This document shows, piece after piece, positions 21,966 through 33,225 of a stretch of DNA of 64,000 nt. This DNA is from Ctena decussata. Lineage: Eukaryota > Mollusca > Bivalvia > Lucinida > Lucinidae. Made by a program: the position numbers and the translations under genes. The stretch lies in assembly GCA_963989385.1 (NCBI GenBank), contig OZ022506.1:6551415-6615414 (forward strand), written 5' to 3'. Under the pieces are notes generated by a model. The model worked only from the letters and a program-made list of their open reading frames with translations. It was not told where the DNA came from and did no database searches. Numbering within the stretch: position 1 is the stretch's first letter; each line of letters opens with the position of its first letter.

Positions 21966-22529
21966 ACAATATGTAAATATATATTGAAATTAGCATATAT
22001 AACCAACGGAATGGTCATTATTATATGTAGCTTATAAATTAATACTACTGTCTAGACTTTTCTTACTGACTCATGATTTTCTTAATTTGCAGATATATTT
22101 TATCTTTTAATTCATAGTTATCTTAAACCATAACTTTTTGTGAACTTTAACTAGAATTTAGATATGATAATATGATGACCAACGAAATTTAGTCACAAAA
22201 ATTATTTCGAAATGGTAAAATGACGAGGGAGTATATTTTTACCCTTTATCAGTTTTCGCTGTTGTCACAGAGCGCGAAAAAGAAAAAATGAAAAACGGCG
22301 ATAATGTTACTTATGGGCTTCGCATGAACACATACCATACGGTATGCGAAGACTCAGATCAGTCTGCGCGGCCGATGCTTCAATTTTCTTAGAAACAATC
22401 TTTGATTTATGAAGAATCTAAAACAAAGTGGGAAGAGAACTCTGATAAGTCTGACCTATTGTGTAGACTGATTTCAGTATTTACTATTTCCGCACATGGC
22501 GTATGGTCTTTTTTGGGGGATAGAATAGA

Positions 22530-22650
22530 ATAGAATATCTTGTCCATGTACGTTGTTTATTAATACTCGTTAAATCACACCTACATTGATCGTGTATATC
22601 AATAATCGCTGATCGCTGAATAATCGATACCGCGCATACACCTGGATTTT
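22530..22650 (+). repeat. ATCGAT-rich dispersed repeat, plus copy
   Basis: It follows an (AATAG)n tract (22519-22539) and contains AATAATCGCTGATCGCTG and AATCGATACCGCGCATACAC, ending CACCTGG. Confidence 0.5.
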
Positions 22651-24330
22651 TTAAAACAGATATTCAGGCAGACACGGTCGGATGTACAATGATAGATAGA
22701 TAGATAGATAATTTCAGTCGGTGTTAAAATGACCCAAAATTAACAAAAATGTAAATTTGAAAGAGCAAACTTGTACCAGGCTAAAACGAAACGCAATTAA
22801 TCTAAATAACTACGGCTATTTTACTCATAATCTCGGAGGTGAATGATCTATCACATCATGAATTTTCTTTTAATAAATCATAAAATTTAGCATATTTAGC
22901 AGATCGGCGGTTTCAGGTCCGCACCTCTCGCAACAGACTCCCTTAAGCCCAATCCCCGCCCCCCCCCCCCCCCCCTACCGCTCTTAAACTTCTGCTTTGC
23001 AGACACTGCGCTGTCTTTAAATTCCGTTTTCTTGTTTCAAATTCATTTCTAAATAGCTTGTTTTATTTTCTTTTCTAATTTTCATATATTAATTTCCATT
23101 CTGTTGTTTATTTTAAATTCCCGCATGTCTGACTTTCTTGTTTTTGTTCCCTTTCTAAATTTGATTTAATTTCATTCTGTTTTTTATTGCTTCAATATTT
23201 TTTTCTGATAAATATCGGAAAGGTAATGTCCATTCTGGGATTCCATAGGTTAAAACTTGATATTTTTTTCTGTCGATGAAAGCGCATGTTATGGAAAAAT
23301 GTGATAATTTGATTTGATGTAATGGGAATTGTTCCCATCCGATGGAATGTTATTGCAGTGGGAAATTCGATTTACGAGTAGGCCGACGGCCAAGGGTAGC
23401 AAGGAACAAAGTGGACTTAGTACCCTCGGCAACGAAGATGGTTGAATTGCTACTCTAGATCAGATAAATAATGTTCATTCCTTTTGGGTGTGCTTCTTAG
23501 TCACAAACGATCGTATTTTCAGCGCCAATGAAATTTATTGAATTTTTAGAGCCTTTTCACGGTATTTTGTGAGCATTCTTTCAAGATACTGCAAAAGTAA
23601 TAGCTGTATACATTTAATGATAATGCAAAACAAAGCCTGACATTCCTCTGAAAAGCGTTTTTGATAATATTACACATAAATATACTAAAAAAATACGAAA
23701 ATACAACTGAGGCCGAAATGTCTTAGAGGCCGAGATGACTAGGGGCCGAAGTGTACGTGGGGCCGAGATGACTAGGGCCGAGGTGTCTGGGGCCGAAGTG
23801 ACTGGGGCCGAGATGGTTTGGGGCTGAAGTGTCTAGGGGCCGAGATGGTTTGGGGCCGAAGTGTCTGTAAATCATGAAAAATCAGTCCGTCAACTGTTGC
23901 TACATTACTGTATTCATCCCTTTAAGAGCCTCTGAAAATACAAGCTCCCATTATAAATAAATTAGCTGCCCGGAAAGACTGCTAAAAGTCGTAAACTTAC
24001 AAGTATCTTAAATAGTATTCCGAGTTTGTCAATCGTTGTCAGGCCTCCCGCGGGTGTTTTTACTGGACCCCTTGCGGTAGTTGTTGTTTATTGGTGGCTA
24101 TATAAGGAATAATGCACATGGCATATTGTAACTATGGACTGGACACCTTCTTGTAGGTAAAGTCCCTCTGAATACCGCGAACACTGTGCGTCAACATCAA
24201 ATCATTTAAAAGTCAATGAAAACTAGTCATTGTTGTCTGGATTAAGACACAACGTGTATACAAACAATAGCATTTTGCAGGTGTATGAATTTATTGGCGC
24301 TTATGGTCCAAATACATAAATCGACTTTGT

Positions 24331-24704
24331 ATACCGTACACGCAGTAATTTTTGCGGGATCTAATTTTCGCGGTTAAAGGTCAAAACATAAATTTAATTT
24401 TCGCGATTTTTAATTTTCGCGGTTAGCAGCATGCGTGAAAAGCAAATCTACCTCTCTTTTACTTGAGCCAGTTCGTTCACTAACCTGCGGCAGGGCTGCC
24501 GCAGGTTAATGAAAGAACTGGCTCAGGTGAAAAGTACCGGCAATTACCGAAGCAAAAAGAAACAAATATATGAACACTGTGTCTACAGAAGATTCTTTGT
24601 AAGAAACAGGAAATTATTTCGCGATTTATATATTCGCGGTTTTTAAGTGACCGCCAAATACCGCGTAAAATAGAACATCGCGAAAATTATGTTGTATACG
24701 GTAT
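24331..24704. mobile_element. 374-bp MITE with ATACCGTA(T/C)AC ends
   Basis: The left end ATACCGTACACGCAG and right end GTTGTATACGGTAT are inverted. Both sides carry several TTTTCGCGGTT or TTCGCGATTT words in mirror order. A near-perfect hairpin (24456-24534) lies in the centre: CTTTTACTTGAGCCAGTTC, CCTGCGGCAG and complement. It is non-coding. Confidence 0.75.
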
Positions 24705-25710
24705 TTGAATCGAACAGAGAAGCAGTTTGAAATTATTTTGAACAGCCGACGTATATTTGCACCATGACTTTATTTTGACAGAATTCGTCATTTCATGGCT
24801 ATAGACCCTTTGATTGTAGCTGCTAAAGAGACATACTTCAAGACAAAATGCTTCTATACTTTGTACATTGTAGTACACGTCTTATAATGGCATCAAAATA
24901 CTTTAATAGTAGGTCAAATATTAGTTTTAATTTACTGCCTTTCAAGTTAATAACTGATCATGATTTGCTGAAACAAACTTTCACTAGGTCCCGTATACCC
25001 GCATGTTCAAAATGTTTTCTAGGAAGCCCTAGTTGGAATTCATCTTCATTTTGCTCTTTCGCACAATGGAGTTCCTCAGGAGGGCCCCGGGAATAAATGC
25101 AGCAGTTGGAACTGCATAATCATACTAATGAATAAATAAATATCAACCATGCAGTTGAGCCAACAATGTTTCAAATCTTTATAGACTACAAATAAACCAG
25201 TCTTACAAGCGTTTATTGCTATCTTTATTTCAATTATTTCTAGAATAATCATATACCAAACGTATTTTCTCACAGAAGAAGAATTGATATACAATGTTAC
25301 TAAATTGTCTACATTTATTTACTTCTATTAAATATATGACGTAGAAAATTGAAGATAAAAGAGGCTAATTATATAAATAACTAATGATACATCTCAAAGC
25401 AGATTAATATTTGCGGTAGGAAGAATGCATATTAAGAGAGAAAAAAGAGGAAGTATGAAGGCGCAGAAGTGCCGTAACTTGTTTCTATCATCATGGTGCG
25501 TGTGTATAATGTAAAGGTGAAGGTTTGCTGTAGCCTAGTGACCATATGGGCAGTGGGGGTTACCGGTCCTCCGTATCTTGGCCACAGCACGTGAAAGGCG
25601 GAGCCCTTTCCCTGTTTTTTCCCTGCCTTAAACTTACCTAATTGGAACAAATATACCCATTAACTGCTAGGTTGACTGTTTTCCAGTTGCCGACTGGTCG
25701 AACGGCGATT

Positions 25711-25854
25711 CAAATTAAAATTTAATGAGTTCCTTCAAGAGCAAAACATGCGTTTAAAAGAAGGAACATGAGCCATACTACGAAGTTTCGGCTACTCAGC
25801 CTCATCAGTGACCCTGACAATATCTGGTGACGAAAGCCAGAGAAAAGCATACTG
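25711..25854 (-). ncRNA. type I hammerhead ribozyme repeat, copy D (core intact)
   Basis: The minus strand of 25770-25814 folds as a full type I hammerhead. Stem I GGGTCA/TGGCTC has six pairs with two G-T wobbles. The core is CTGATGA. Stem II is GGCT-GAGT-AGCC, then GAAAC, stem III ACT/AGT with loop TCGT, and cleavage triplet GTA. Compensating differences from copy C (loop II, loop III, stem I 3' strand) leave the fold unchanged. The 5' flank CAGTATGCTTTTCTCTGG is shared with copy A. It lies within the 25550-26241 element. Confidence 0.87.
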
Positions 25855-26072
25855 TTATTCTTTATCTTAAGACATTCGATTAAAAGACTGCATGATTAGT
25901 GTAAAAAAGGCCAAATAATTCAAAAGTGATGATTAAGATTAAGAGCCTATACTCATCGAAATTTCTTATTTCTCAGCTAAATATCGGAATCTATTCCAAT
26001 GACATAATTTTCCTTAAATATGAACAATTAATTTGTACTGTCCGAAGATGTCTCGCAAAATTGCTAGGAAAG

Positions 26073-26138
26073 TGGCAAACAGAGTAGAAATCGATCCGAC
26101 TGCTCCTCAGGAGTAGTGGGATCAGGGTCTCTGCTCCA
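26073..26138. repeat. GCAAACAG hairpin, copy 1
   Basis: GGCAAACAGAGTAGA...CCGACTGCTCCTCAGGAGTAGTGGGATCAGG folds as a stem. The family also occurs at 28778-28845 and 63590-63664. The upstream 25995-26072 resembles the reverse of 28845-28905, so the copies share more than the hairpin. Confidence 0.6.
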
Positions 26139-26427
26139 GCAGTTATTTGATCACTTTGTTTGAATCCGGGAAGGAATAGGGATTGGCTCCGCCTTTCATA
26201 CGCTGTTCCAAAGATACGGTGGACCGGTGACCCCCAACTGCTCCTACTCGCGACATCTGCATAATAACCGAGCGTCTTTAACCACTCGCCCTCGTGTCTC
26301 TTTTCGCCGTTTTAGAGAAACAACAACATTTCTGTCTATTTTACTATAGAACCGGTATAGCTACAGACAATGGAATAACTTTGACCACAAGCAAAGCTAT
26401 AAATAATTCTTACATTTTGTATACTTG

Positions 26428-26817
26428 TTACAGGGGAGGAAAAATCGTGGCCTGACCGGGGTTCGAAACCAGGGTCTCTCGCCTACTGTGCGAACACTCT
26501 TCCAACTGAGCTATCGATCCACTTGGTCGACCTTTGACACTTTCCTCCCCTCACTCTGGCCACCAAATGTCACAGATGAGGTAAAAATAGTGGCCCGACA
26601 GGGACACAAACACAGGGCCTCTCACGAGCACTCTTCCAACTCAGCTACCGAGCCACTTGGTCGACCTTTGACATATTTCCTCCCCTCACTCTGGCCACCA
26701 AGTGTCGCAAAGGCGGAAAAAAAATTATGGCCCGACCGGGACTCAAACCCAGGGCCTCTCGCTTACTGTGTGAGCACTCTACCAGCTGAGCTACCGAGCC
26801 ACTTGGCTAGCCTTTGT
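26428..26817 (-). repeat. three tandem tRNA-like SINE units, minus strand
   Basis: Three direct copies of about 110-140 bp start near 26428, 26573 and 26707. Each has, on the minus strand, a tRNA-like head with A-box-like GTAGCTCAGCTGGTAGAG and B-box-like GGTTTGAGTCCC, then CCACTTTGGTGGCCAGAGTG-type body sequence. In unit 3 the base before the presumed anticodon is C where T is required, and stems are mismatched, so these are not tRNA genes. Tandem tRNA-like units of this kind are a SINE feature. Confidence 0.7.
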
Positions 26818-26819
26818 CC

Positions 26820-28354
26820 TACTGTTAATGTACACTGCTCAAAAAAGTTTTGCATCACCTTACTTTTTCCATAGAGCTTATGTAAAACTCATGTTCACCT
26901 CTGTCATATGAGTAGCCATGAAACTCATGGTTATTTTGTATCATTAACAATTTTGTTTTTGTATTATATATGTGAACAGTTTAAAGAGTAAAAGCCTAAT
27001 TCAGGATGATGTTCCATATTCTTTGTTAAGAGTCAATACTACTAATCAGTCAGAAACGTTTTCTACCCTGTCGGGGATGAGTTCTAACAAGAATTCATAG
27101 AGGCATAAGTATGTGAGTTACAAAAACCATAAAGCTAAACAGAGATGCGCCTTTCTTGTATACCTCTTGGAAAAAAGTTGATATAGCATTACGTATATAG
27201 GAAAATATATGATGTTGCAAAACTTCTTTTCAGCAGTATATATCAAAATGAAGAAAAAAATCAAACTGTTTGGCCATGTTTTACTGCCTTACTGTTTACT
27301 GTTTTATTCGAAAACTGAGGATATTCGAAAACTGAAGATCTATGTAACTTTTCTTTTAATCATTCTTGTTTACAAGAAGCATTTTTATCTTTCAGGTTTA
27401 CAAGCGAATGGCAGTCTGGAGCCCCCTCGACAGCTAACTAAAATTGCATGGCGGACCCCTGTTTCTATGCAAAGATACACCTCTGGCAAGACGGGGATTC
27501 CATATATTTTCTATTAAAAGTTTTCACAAAACGAGCTATTTATTAATGAGAGAAACGATTTGTTCGTACATTAGTTCCTTCATTACATATTAACACCGGC
27601 AGATTGACAAACTATTCCAGTGCACCTGTAGCCTAATAGCATGTGTTTCCTTATGCGATGCACATTTCTTTTTCTGCTTTTCTGCCTCCTAAATACACAA
27701 ACGAAAATTACTAGCATTTAGGTTGACTACTGACGTAATTATCTCTGCATAATATTTTCTTGTTTGTGAGGAGTCGATGAAAAGCGAAGAAACTGTCAGA
27801 CGTCCATGCGAATGAAGCCATCAGGCAAACCAAAATTATAGTGCATGACAAGACTTTTTTTTTTTAATGTTCATTCTACAGACTAGTTCAACGATTTGCT
27901 GGTTTATACTTTTTTCTTTTTTGCTTTGGTTAGCAGTAAAAGCTCAAATTTTATCTACTTATTTTTTCCATAGAAGTTGTTTGTAAAGTAATTATTTATC
28001 AAATGGCATATGCGGCATGCCTAGGATGAACACATTAATATACCCAAACTTATGTGTATTCTAATTACAATGTATGTATAAAAAGGAACGGTTATGGGTT
28101 TTTAATAGCCCTGAGTATATTTGCTGTTAAAGGACATGGGTGCATCTTTTGGCGGCATTGGCTGACAATTGCAGTTGCAAATCCTGTATGACTGACACCG
28201 ATTCTAACAGGAACAAAGATAGAATAATATGATTGGCAAATAAACAAGTCAAAGTGTAAGATGGCAAATAAACTAGTCAAAGTGTAAGACAAGCACTTGC
28301 ACGTTCAGATTGTAGGACAGATTTGAAATATCTGAATATCTGAATATCCGAAGA

Positions 28355-28390
<36 letters not shown>

Positions 28391-28777
28391 CATTAACCCC
28401 AACTTCGAAGGAGCACCTGCGATGCAGTACACGCCCCGTAGGCTAGACAAATGGTCGAAATTGCATTTACACGTTCACTTAATGTTATACGCCTTTTATT
28501 GGCATGCATTGACTCTTGTCTTGCACATCTCCCTATTCAAGTTGTTTAAGTTCGCAACAGTTTTGATTTGTTACTATAATCACCTCTTAAAAGTATTTGT
28601 TAAACAACAAGAAAAGACTGCTACATATTAATCCTAAAACAAATATTTCTGATGTATGTTGCAATGTGCAAATTGAAACAAATGAGATAACCTTCGTCTC
28701 TTCTTCCTGCAAATACCAGATGTAAACCGCATTTTCAAAATACCGTATTTACCTGGATAGATTCGGACACTGGTTTA
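26820..28777. other. unannotated stretch with a poly-A tract
   Basis: No gene or bounded repeat recognised. A run of 29 A occurs at 28362-28390 without an attributable element upstream. Confidence 0.35.
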
Positions 28778-28845
28778 AGCAAACAGCGTAGATCCTGATT
28801 CGACTGCTCCTGAGGAGCTGCCGAATCAGGATCTTCTCTGTTTCC
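28778..28845. repeat. GCAAACAG hairpin, copy 2
   Basis: GATCCTGATTCGACTGCTCC pairs almost perfectly with GGAGCTGCCGAATCAGGATC. Outer AAACAG and CTGTTT also pair. Confidence 0.8.
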
Positions 28846-29323
28846 AACTACCTTAGCAATTCGTGAGATATCTTTGAGAAGAAAAATTAATTTGTTCACT
28901 TTTTGTGGACTTTATATATAAAGAGGTGTTTCAAAATTTATATAATTTCTTCAAACGCGTTTTTAAGACTAAGTGAAATGCACTTAATAACAGATCGTTT
29001 TACTGCTGTAAAATTTTGTGCTCTCAGAATAATACGGGCGTATGTGCTTTGTCGAGTAGTTATCGCAATATCGGTTTGAAGCTTGGTACCCACTTTAAAA
29101 ACGATACTGATATTTCAACTGGTATGAGAATTTTCTCCTCTAAAATCGTATACTCTCTTCACTGTTTTTCAGTCTACTCAAAACAATCAATTTTCAGTTC
29201 AAATACGTTGGTATGGTCATAACTCAAAGGTTTATATGATCAGACTCCTGTACGCACCAACGCCCCCCCCCCCTTCTCCACTCCCCCTCCCCCCACACAC
29301 AAACTCCCCTCCTACACCCCCCT

Positions 29324-30200
29324 ATGGAAAGCCATGGCTGTCTTAAGGTCAGCATTTGCAAGTTTGTAGATGCACCGGGTAGAATATTTGATCGAATTCA
29401 TAATTTACATGACAAGATTAATAAATCATTAGGTGGGGGAGTCATAATATATGGTGCCGACAACAAACTGCTGTATGCATTGGTTATAATATTTGGTCGT
29501 AAAAGCATATCATTCAATCAGTTGCATACAGCAATTGGTGTTGGTGTCATAGTACTGGACGCAGGAGACATATTATTGTGTGTGCAAGTTACAGTATTTG
29601 GTTAAAATAGCAAAGTATTTGGTTCATTCGCCATACCACTGTGTGCAATGAAAATAACATTTGGTCGGCAGAGCATATTCAATCAGTTGCATACAGCATT
29701 GGTATTAATGGCATAAGACTTGGCGCATGATACTAATTATAATGTATACAAGTCATAGTATTTGAGTCATTCGCATACCACTCTGTGTAATGAATATAAT
29801 ATTTGGTCGGCATAGCATACAATCAATAAGTTGCATACGGCAATTGATCTTGGTGCCATAATACTGGACGCAGGAGACAAGTTATTGTATGTACAAGTTA
29901 TAGTATTTGGTTTAAACAACAAAGTATTTGATTCATTCGCCATATCATACAGTCAACTGCATACATCTATTTTTGTTTGTGTCATGATACTACCCGCAAC
30001 AGACAATCTACTTTGTGGTATAATCATAATATTTGATTTAAATACCATATTATTTGATTCGTTTGTCATATCACTGAATGTACTGACAAAAATATACAAG
30101 TAGAAGAGCGGTTTATTTGGTGTTCAAGATTTATCACTGTATGTGGTCACCATATTATTCAATATTTTCAGTGTAATAGTCAACCGTAATGTCATAACGT
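29324..30200. repeat. left-arm degenerate tandem repeats
   Basis: Units of variable length recur with words such as GTTATAGTATTTGGTT, TCAGTTGCATACAGCAATTG and ACTGGACGCAGGAGACA. The clearest pair is 29515-29610 against 29825-29915, about 310 bp apart. No real coding signal is seen; the open frame at 29324-29605 falls within the repeats. Confidence 0.6.
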
Positions 30201-30520
30201 CATATTGGCAAAAACCATAATGGAACTTAAAGCCGGGAACAAGTAAAAGCCGGTCCCGCAATCCGGTACCTCTATTTTAGGGCTTTTCAGATCCATTTTT
30301 GTACTATTCTGGAGCCACTCAGATTAAATAGAGGCGACACGAGTCATGAACCAGTCGTAAACTTAGTCTTACTTACGGAAAACCCGTGAGTTGGTCAACT
30401 CGGCATTCAAAGGGGGTGGGGGAGGGGAGGAGGGGGAGGGAGGGGAACAGATATCAAAGGAAAACAATTAAACTTAGAGTCCACAGGATGATGTGACTCG
30501 TCCGTCAACACGTTCTAGAG

Positions 30521-31315
30521 TAGGGTCGGGTAGGGTAGGGTAGGGCTAGGTAGGCTAGGGTAGGGGTATAGATAAGGTAGAGCAGGGTAAGGTAGGGTCA
30601 GGTCGTTTCGTGCCCAATAAGGGCGGAGGGGGATGTCGTTTAGGCTTAATTTAAAATATGGGTAGCTTCGGTCCGATTTTTTGGGTGAATCATATCGGCC
30701 GAATATTCTGGACCTGTCGTCCAGAACATTCGGCCGATATGATATTCAAAGGAAAAAAAACGGATATCAAAGGAAAACAATTTAACTAAGAGTCCACATG
30801 ATGATATATCTTGCATGTAAACATGTTCTAGGGTAGGGTAGGGTAGGGTAGGGTTGGGTTGGGTAGGTCGGACCGTGTAGGGTAGGATAAGGTGGGGTAG
30901 GGTAGGGTAGGAGACTGTTTCAATACAAAATGGCAAGGTAGACACAGGGTATGGCAGGGCAGTGTAGGTTGGAAGACACAGGGTAGGATAGGCCATGTTA
31001 GTACGTTAGGGTAGGTAGAGACAGGGTAGGGTAGGGCAGACTGGGGTAGGTACTGGGATGTAGACTCAGGGTAGGGTATGCAGAGTAGGGTAGATAGGTA
31101 GACATAGAATTACGTAAGGCAATTTAGGTAGGTAGACACCGGGAAGGGTAGAAAATAGTTAGACACAGGGTAGGGATTGCAGGGCAGAGGCAGTCCACAG
31201 GATCTGTCTCCCCTGTCACCACGTTCTTGGGTAGGGTAGGGTAGGGTAGGGTAGGGTAGGGTAGGGTAGGGTAGGGTGTAGCGGGTAGGGGGTAGGGTAG
31301 GGTAGATATAACGCG
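30521..31315 (+). repeat. degenerate (TAGGG)n array
   Basis: Long runs of the 5-mer TAGGG with interspersed variants (GTAGACACAGGG, TAGGCTAGG). It is punctuated by three copies of a spacer holding AGTCCACA(G/T)GATGAT and (A/C)ACGTTCT near 30478, 30785 and 31190. The cleanest run is 31230-31276. It is not the TTAGGG telomere hexamer of animals. Confidence 0.85.
30690..30742. repeat. 53-bp hairpin in the TAGGG region
   Basis: CATATCGGCCGAATATTCTG pairs with CAGAACATTCGGCCGATATG, with one mismatch in 20, around an ACCTGTCGT loop. Confidence 0.85.
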
Positions 31316-31354
31316 ATTTGTACCTACCTAAATTCTCTTACGCTGCCCCTTGTG

Positions 31355-31566
31355 TACCTGCCTACCCTATTCTACCCTACCCTACCCTTCCAGTACCTAT
31401 CACATCCAGCCCTACCCTACTCTGTGTCTACCAACCCTAACATGCCCTATCCTGCCCTGTGTCTTCCAACCTACCCTACCCTACCCTGTGTCTACCTTGC
31501 CATTTTGTATCTTAATTGGGTCCTAACCTACCCTACCCTACCCTACCAAACCATAACCTACCATAC
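31355..31566 (+). repeat. degenerate (CCCTA)n array, opposite orientation
   Basis: Mirror of the TAGGG array: CCCTACCCTACCC with GTGTCTACC variants. The switch from TAGGG to CCCTA happens across 31316-31354, which is the centre of a palindrome. The array resumes at 34127-34205, beyond the inserted transposon. Confidence 0.85.
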
Positions 31567-32022
31567 CCACAGTGTATAAGCGGACAGTCACCAAATCGGA
31601 AGCGACAATTGACTGTACACCCTAAAATCATTGGTGCGACATAAACAACTTGTGAGGTGAAACGGTCAAAAGCAGGTAAGTCCTTATCGAATTTGTTCTT
31701 TTAGATGCGGTTTTCGACATCGGGGAGAGAATTAGATGTACTTCACCTGTAGCATTGTCAGTTTGACATATCACCACCCAATCTCTGTGTAAAAATCAAG
31801 TTTTTCTACTTAATCACCAGTTTTGCTTTATCTTCTGTCGATCGACACGGACAATCGGGGCTAAAAAGACTAAAATTATGGCATCATTTCTGTTTAAACC
31901 AACATAAAACAATCGCTACATCTTTATCCTGTGATATCCAATAGCTGAATCTATCGAAACATTACTGTAAACAAATATATTGCCTCCTGAATCGCATACG
32001 TTCGTTTTATTTGACTGTCCGA

Positions 32023-32244
32023 CTAGTGACAACTGTACCTAATCATTAGCGACATATCAAGAAGCAAAAACTGTCCGACTTGTTGTGATTGTATTTTCAC
32101 ATTCATGACGATCATTTTCAACAAATGCTTGAAAAAGGTAGTAAACATATCGTTTTGGATGCTTTCACTGGGATCATCATTTGGGAAGAAGGCATCAAGC
32201 ATTTCTTGATAAAAAATGATCATATGGCTAATTTGTTCTCTGTC
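32023..32244 (-). pseudogene. possible transposon coding fragment
   Basis: On the minus strand a 66-codon frame reads FYQEMLDAFFPNDDPSES and onward with an amphipathic, non-repetitive composition. It is preceded at 32245 by an acceptor-like TTGATTGAAATGTTGACAG. I do not recognise the family. It lies inside the 2.54-kb transposon next to the left TIR, so a remnant of its protein is the simplest reading. A chance ORF is possible. Confidence 0.25.
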
Positions 32245-32586
32245 AACATTTCAATCAAAATTGTGACCTAGCCACGTGCCGCTTTTGTGATGCGCTACTG
32301 GTTTTTCAGAAATTCGCATTTTCCGTCTTCCGGTACCGTTTAAGCAACCATCAATGCAAGAAAAAGTAAAGAAAGCTACATGTAAACCCAAACCACCCCT
32401 TACCTGTAAAAATACATTTTGACCTTGATTATTATTAGTCGATCATTTTTCTAAGCAAATTCTGTGTCGGTGAATACAAACTCAGTGCTATGTGTCAGAA
32501 AATCTATGGTCATTGGTCAAAACTCACACATTACATTAATTACTGTGTCTAATGTTCGTCATGGTGCATGTTTACTTTTTGTTCCA

Positions 32587-32657
32587 GGATATTTCACCGT
32601 CCCGACATGACATCAACTGTTTACCGTCAAACAAAAAAAAAAAAAAAAAAAAAAAAA
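32587..32657 (+). mobile_element. 5'-truncated SINE 3' end with poly-A
   Basis: CACCGTCCCGACATGACATC followed by ACTGTTTACCGT matches the 3' block of the SINE at 38494 (ACCGTCCCGACATGACCATA, CTGTTTACCGT). It ends in about 26 A. Confidence 0.6.
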
Positions 32658-33009
32658 ACAGAATATGTCAAAAGATGTCAGCTGAAAAGGACTACCACTG
32701 TTCTCAGACATTTTTTGTAAAGAATCTCGGATCGTTTCGATCCTGGGTAGTTTCGGTCTGATTGGGTGATTTTGTTAGTGTAAAGCTAAATGGTAGGCTT
32801 AGGGTAGGGCAGGGCGAGGCTGGTGGGGTAGAAATGGGGAGTTTGTTTCTTTGTTTGGGTGAGCGGTCCGGTGCACAGTTAAGGTCATGACGAGCCAGTT
32901 AACTGTTCATATACAAGCTTAGACTACCTAAGCAAGTGAAACGAATAACAGGTAAGTTCTCCTCTGACAGTAAATGACAAGTACCGTTGGTTATAACCGC
33001 ACATATTCA

Positions 33010-33092
33010 GGTATATTTCCGTGGGCACGTTAAACTATTTCCCAAGAGATGGGGAATTAGGAAAGACAGATAGCAAGAGAAGACGTGAAATA

Positions 33093-33144
<52 letters not shown>

Positions 33145-33225
33145 CACACAAAAAAATTGAAACAACCCCCACGTTACGCACCTGATGCAAGCACCCGTCC
33201 TCGTCCTACATTGTAATTTAGGTTA
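33010..33225 (-). repeat. possible degenerate family-1 SINE with (CA)n
   Basis: Weak similarity to the reverse family-1 SINE: CACGTTAAACTATTTCCC, then AGACAGATAGCAAGAGAAGA, then CCTGATGCAAGCACC. A (CA)n microsatellite (33095-33139) interrupts it. Confidence 0.35.

Larger units (their letters stand above)
20393..23878. mobile_element. 3.5-kb element bounded by inverted GGCCCC minisatellites
   Basis: The left array (20393-20574) repeats TCGGCCCCTAGTCA-type units. The right array (23708-23878) is the same in reverse (GGGGCCGAAGTGACTA). The outer tips ACAGGACATTTCGGCCCC and GGGGCCGAAGTGTCTGT are inverted copies. Subterminal tandem repeats of this kind are usual in DNA transposons. The interior has a reverse SINE (20689-20925), an ATCGAT repeat and simple repeats, but no transposase ORF. 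The target duplication is unclear. Confidence 0.7.
25550..26241. mobile_element. 690-bp TIR element carrying a hammerhead repeat
   Basis: The left arm 25550-25630 (GCAGTGGGGGTTACCGGTCC, then GAAAGGCGGAGCC) is inverted at 26165-26241 (GGCTCCGCCTTTC, then GGACCGGTGACCCCCAACTG). Between them lie the hammerhead repeat at 25711-25854 and a small hairpin at 26073-26138, so two other repeat families are nested within it. Confidence 0.7.

Noticed and set aside
26707..26817. tRNA gene on the minus strand
   Set aside because: The A and B boxes are recognisable but the anticodon loop lacks T33, stems have mismatches, and the unit is tandemly repeated with SINE body sequence.
30521..31315. Telomere or interstitial telomeric sequence
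   Set aside because: The repeat is TAGGG, not TTAGGG, it is degenerate and mirrored inside an element, and it has ordinary repeat DNA on both sides.
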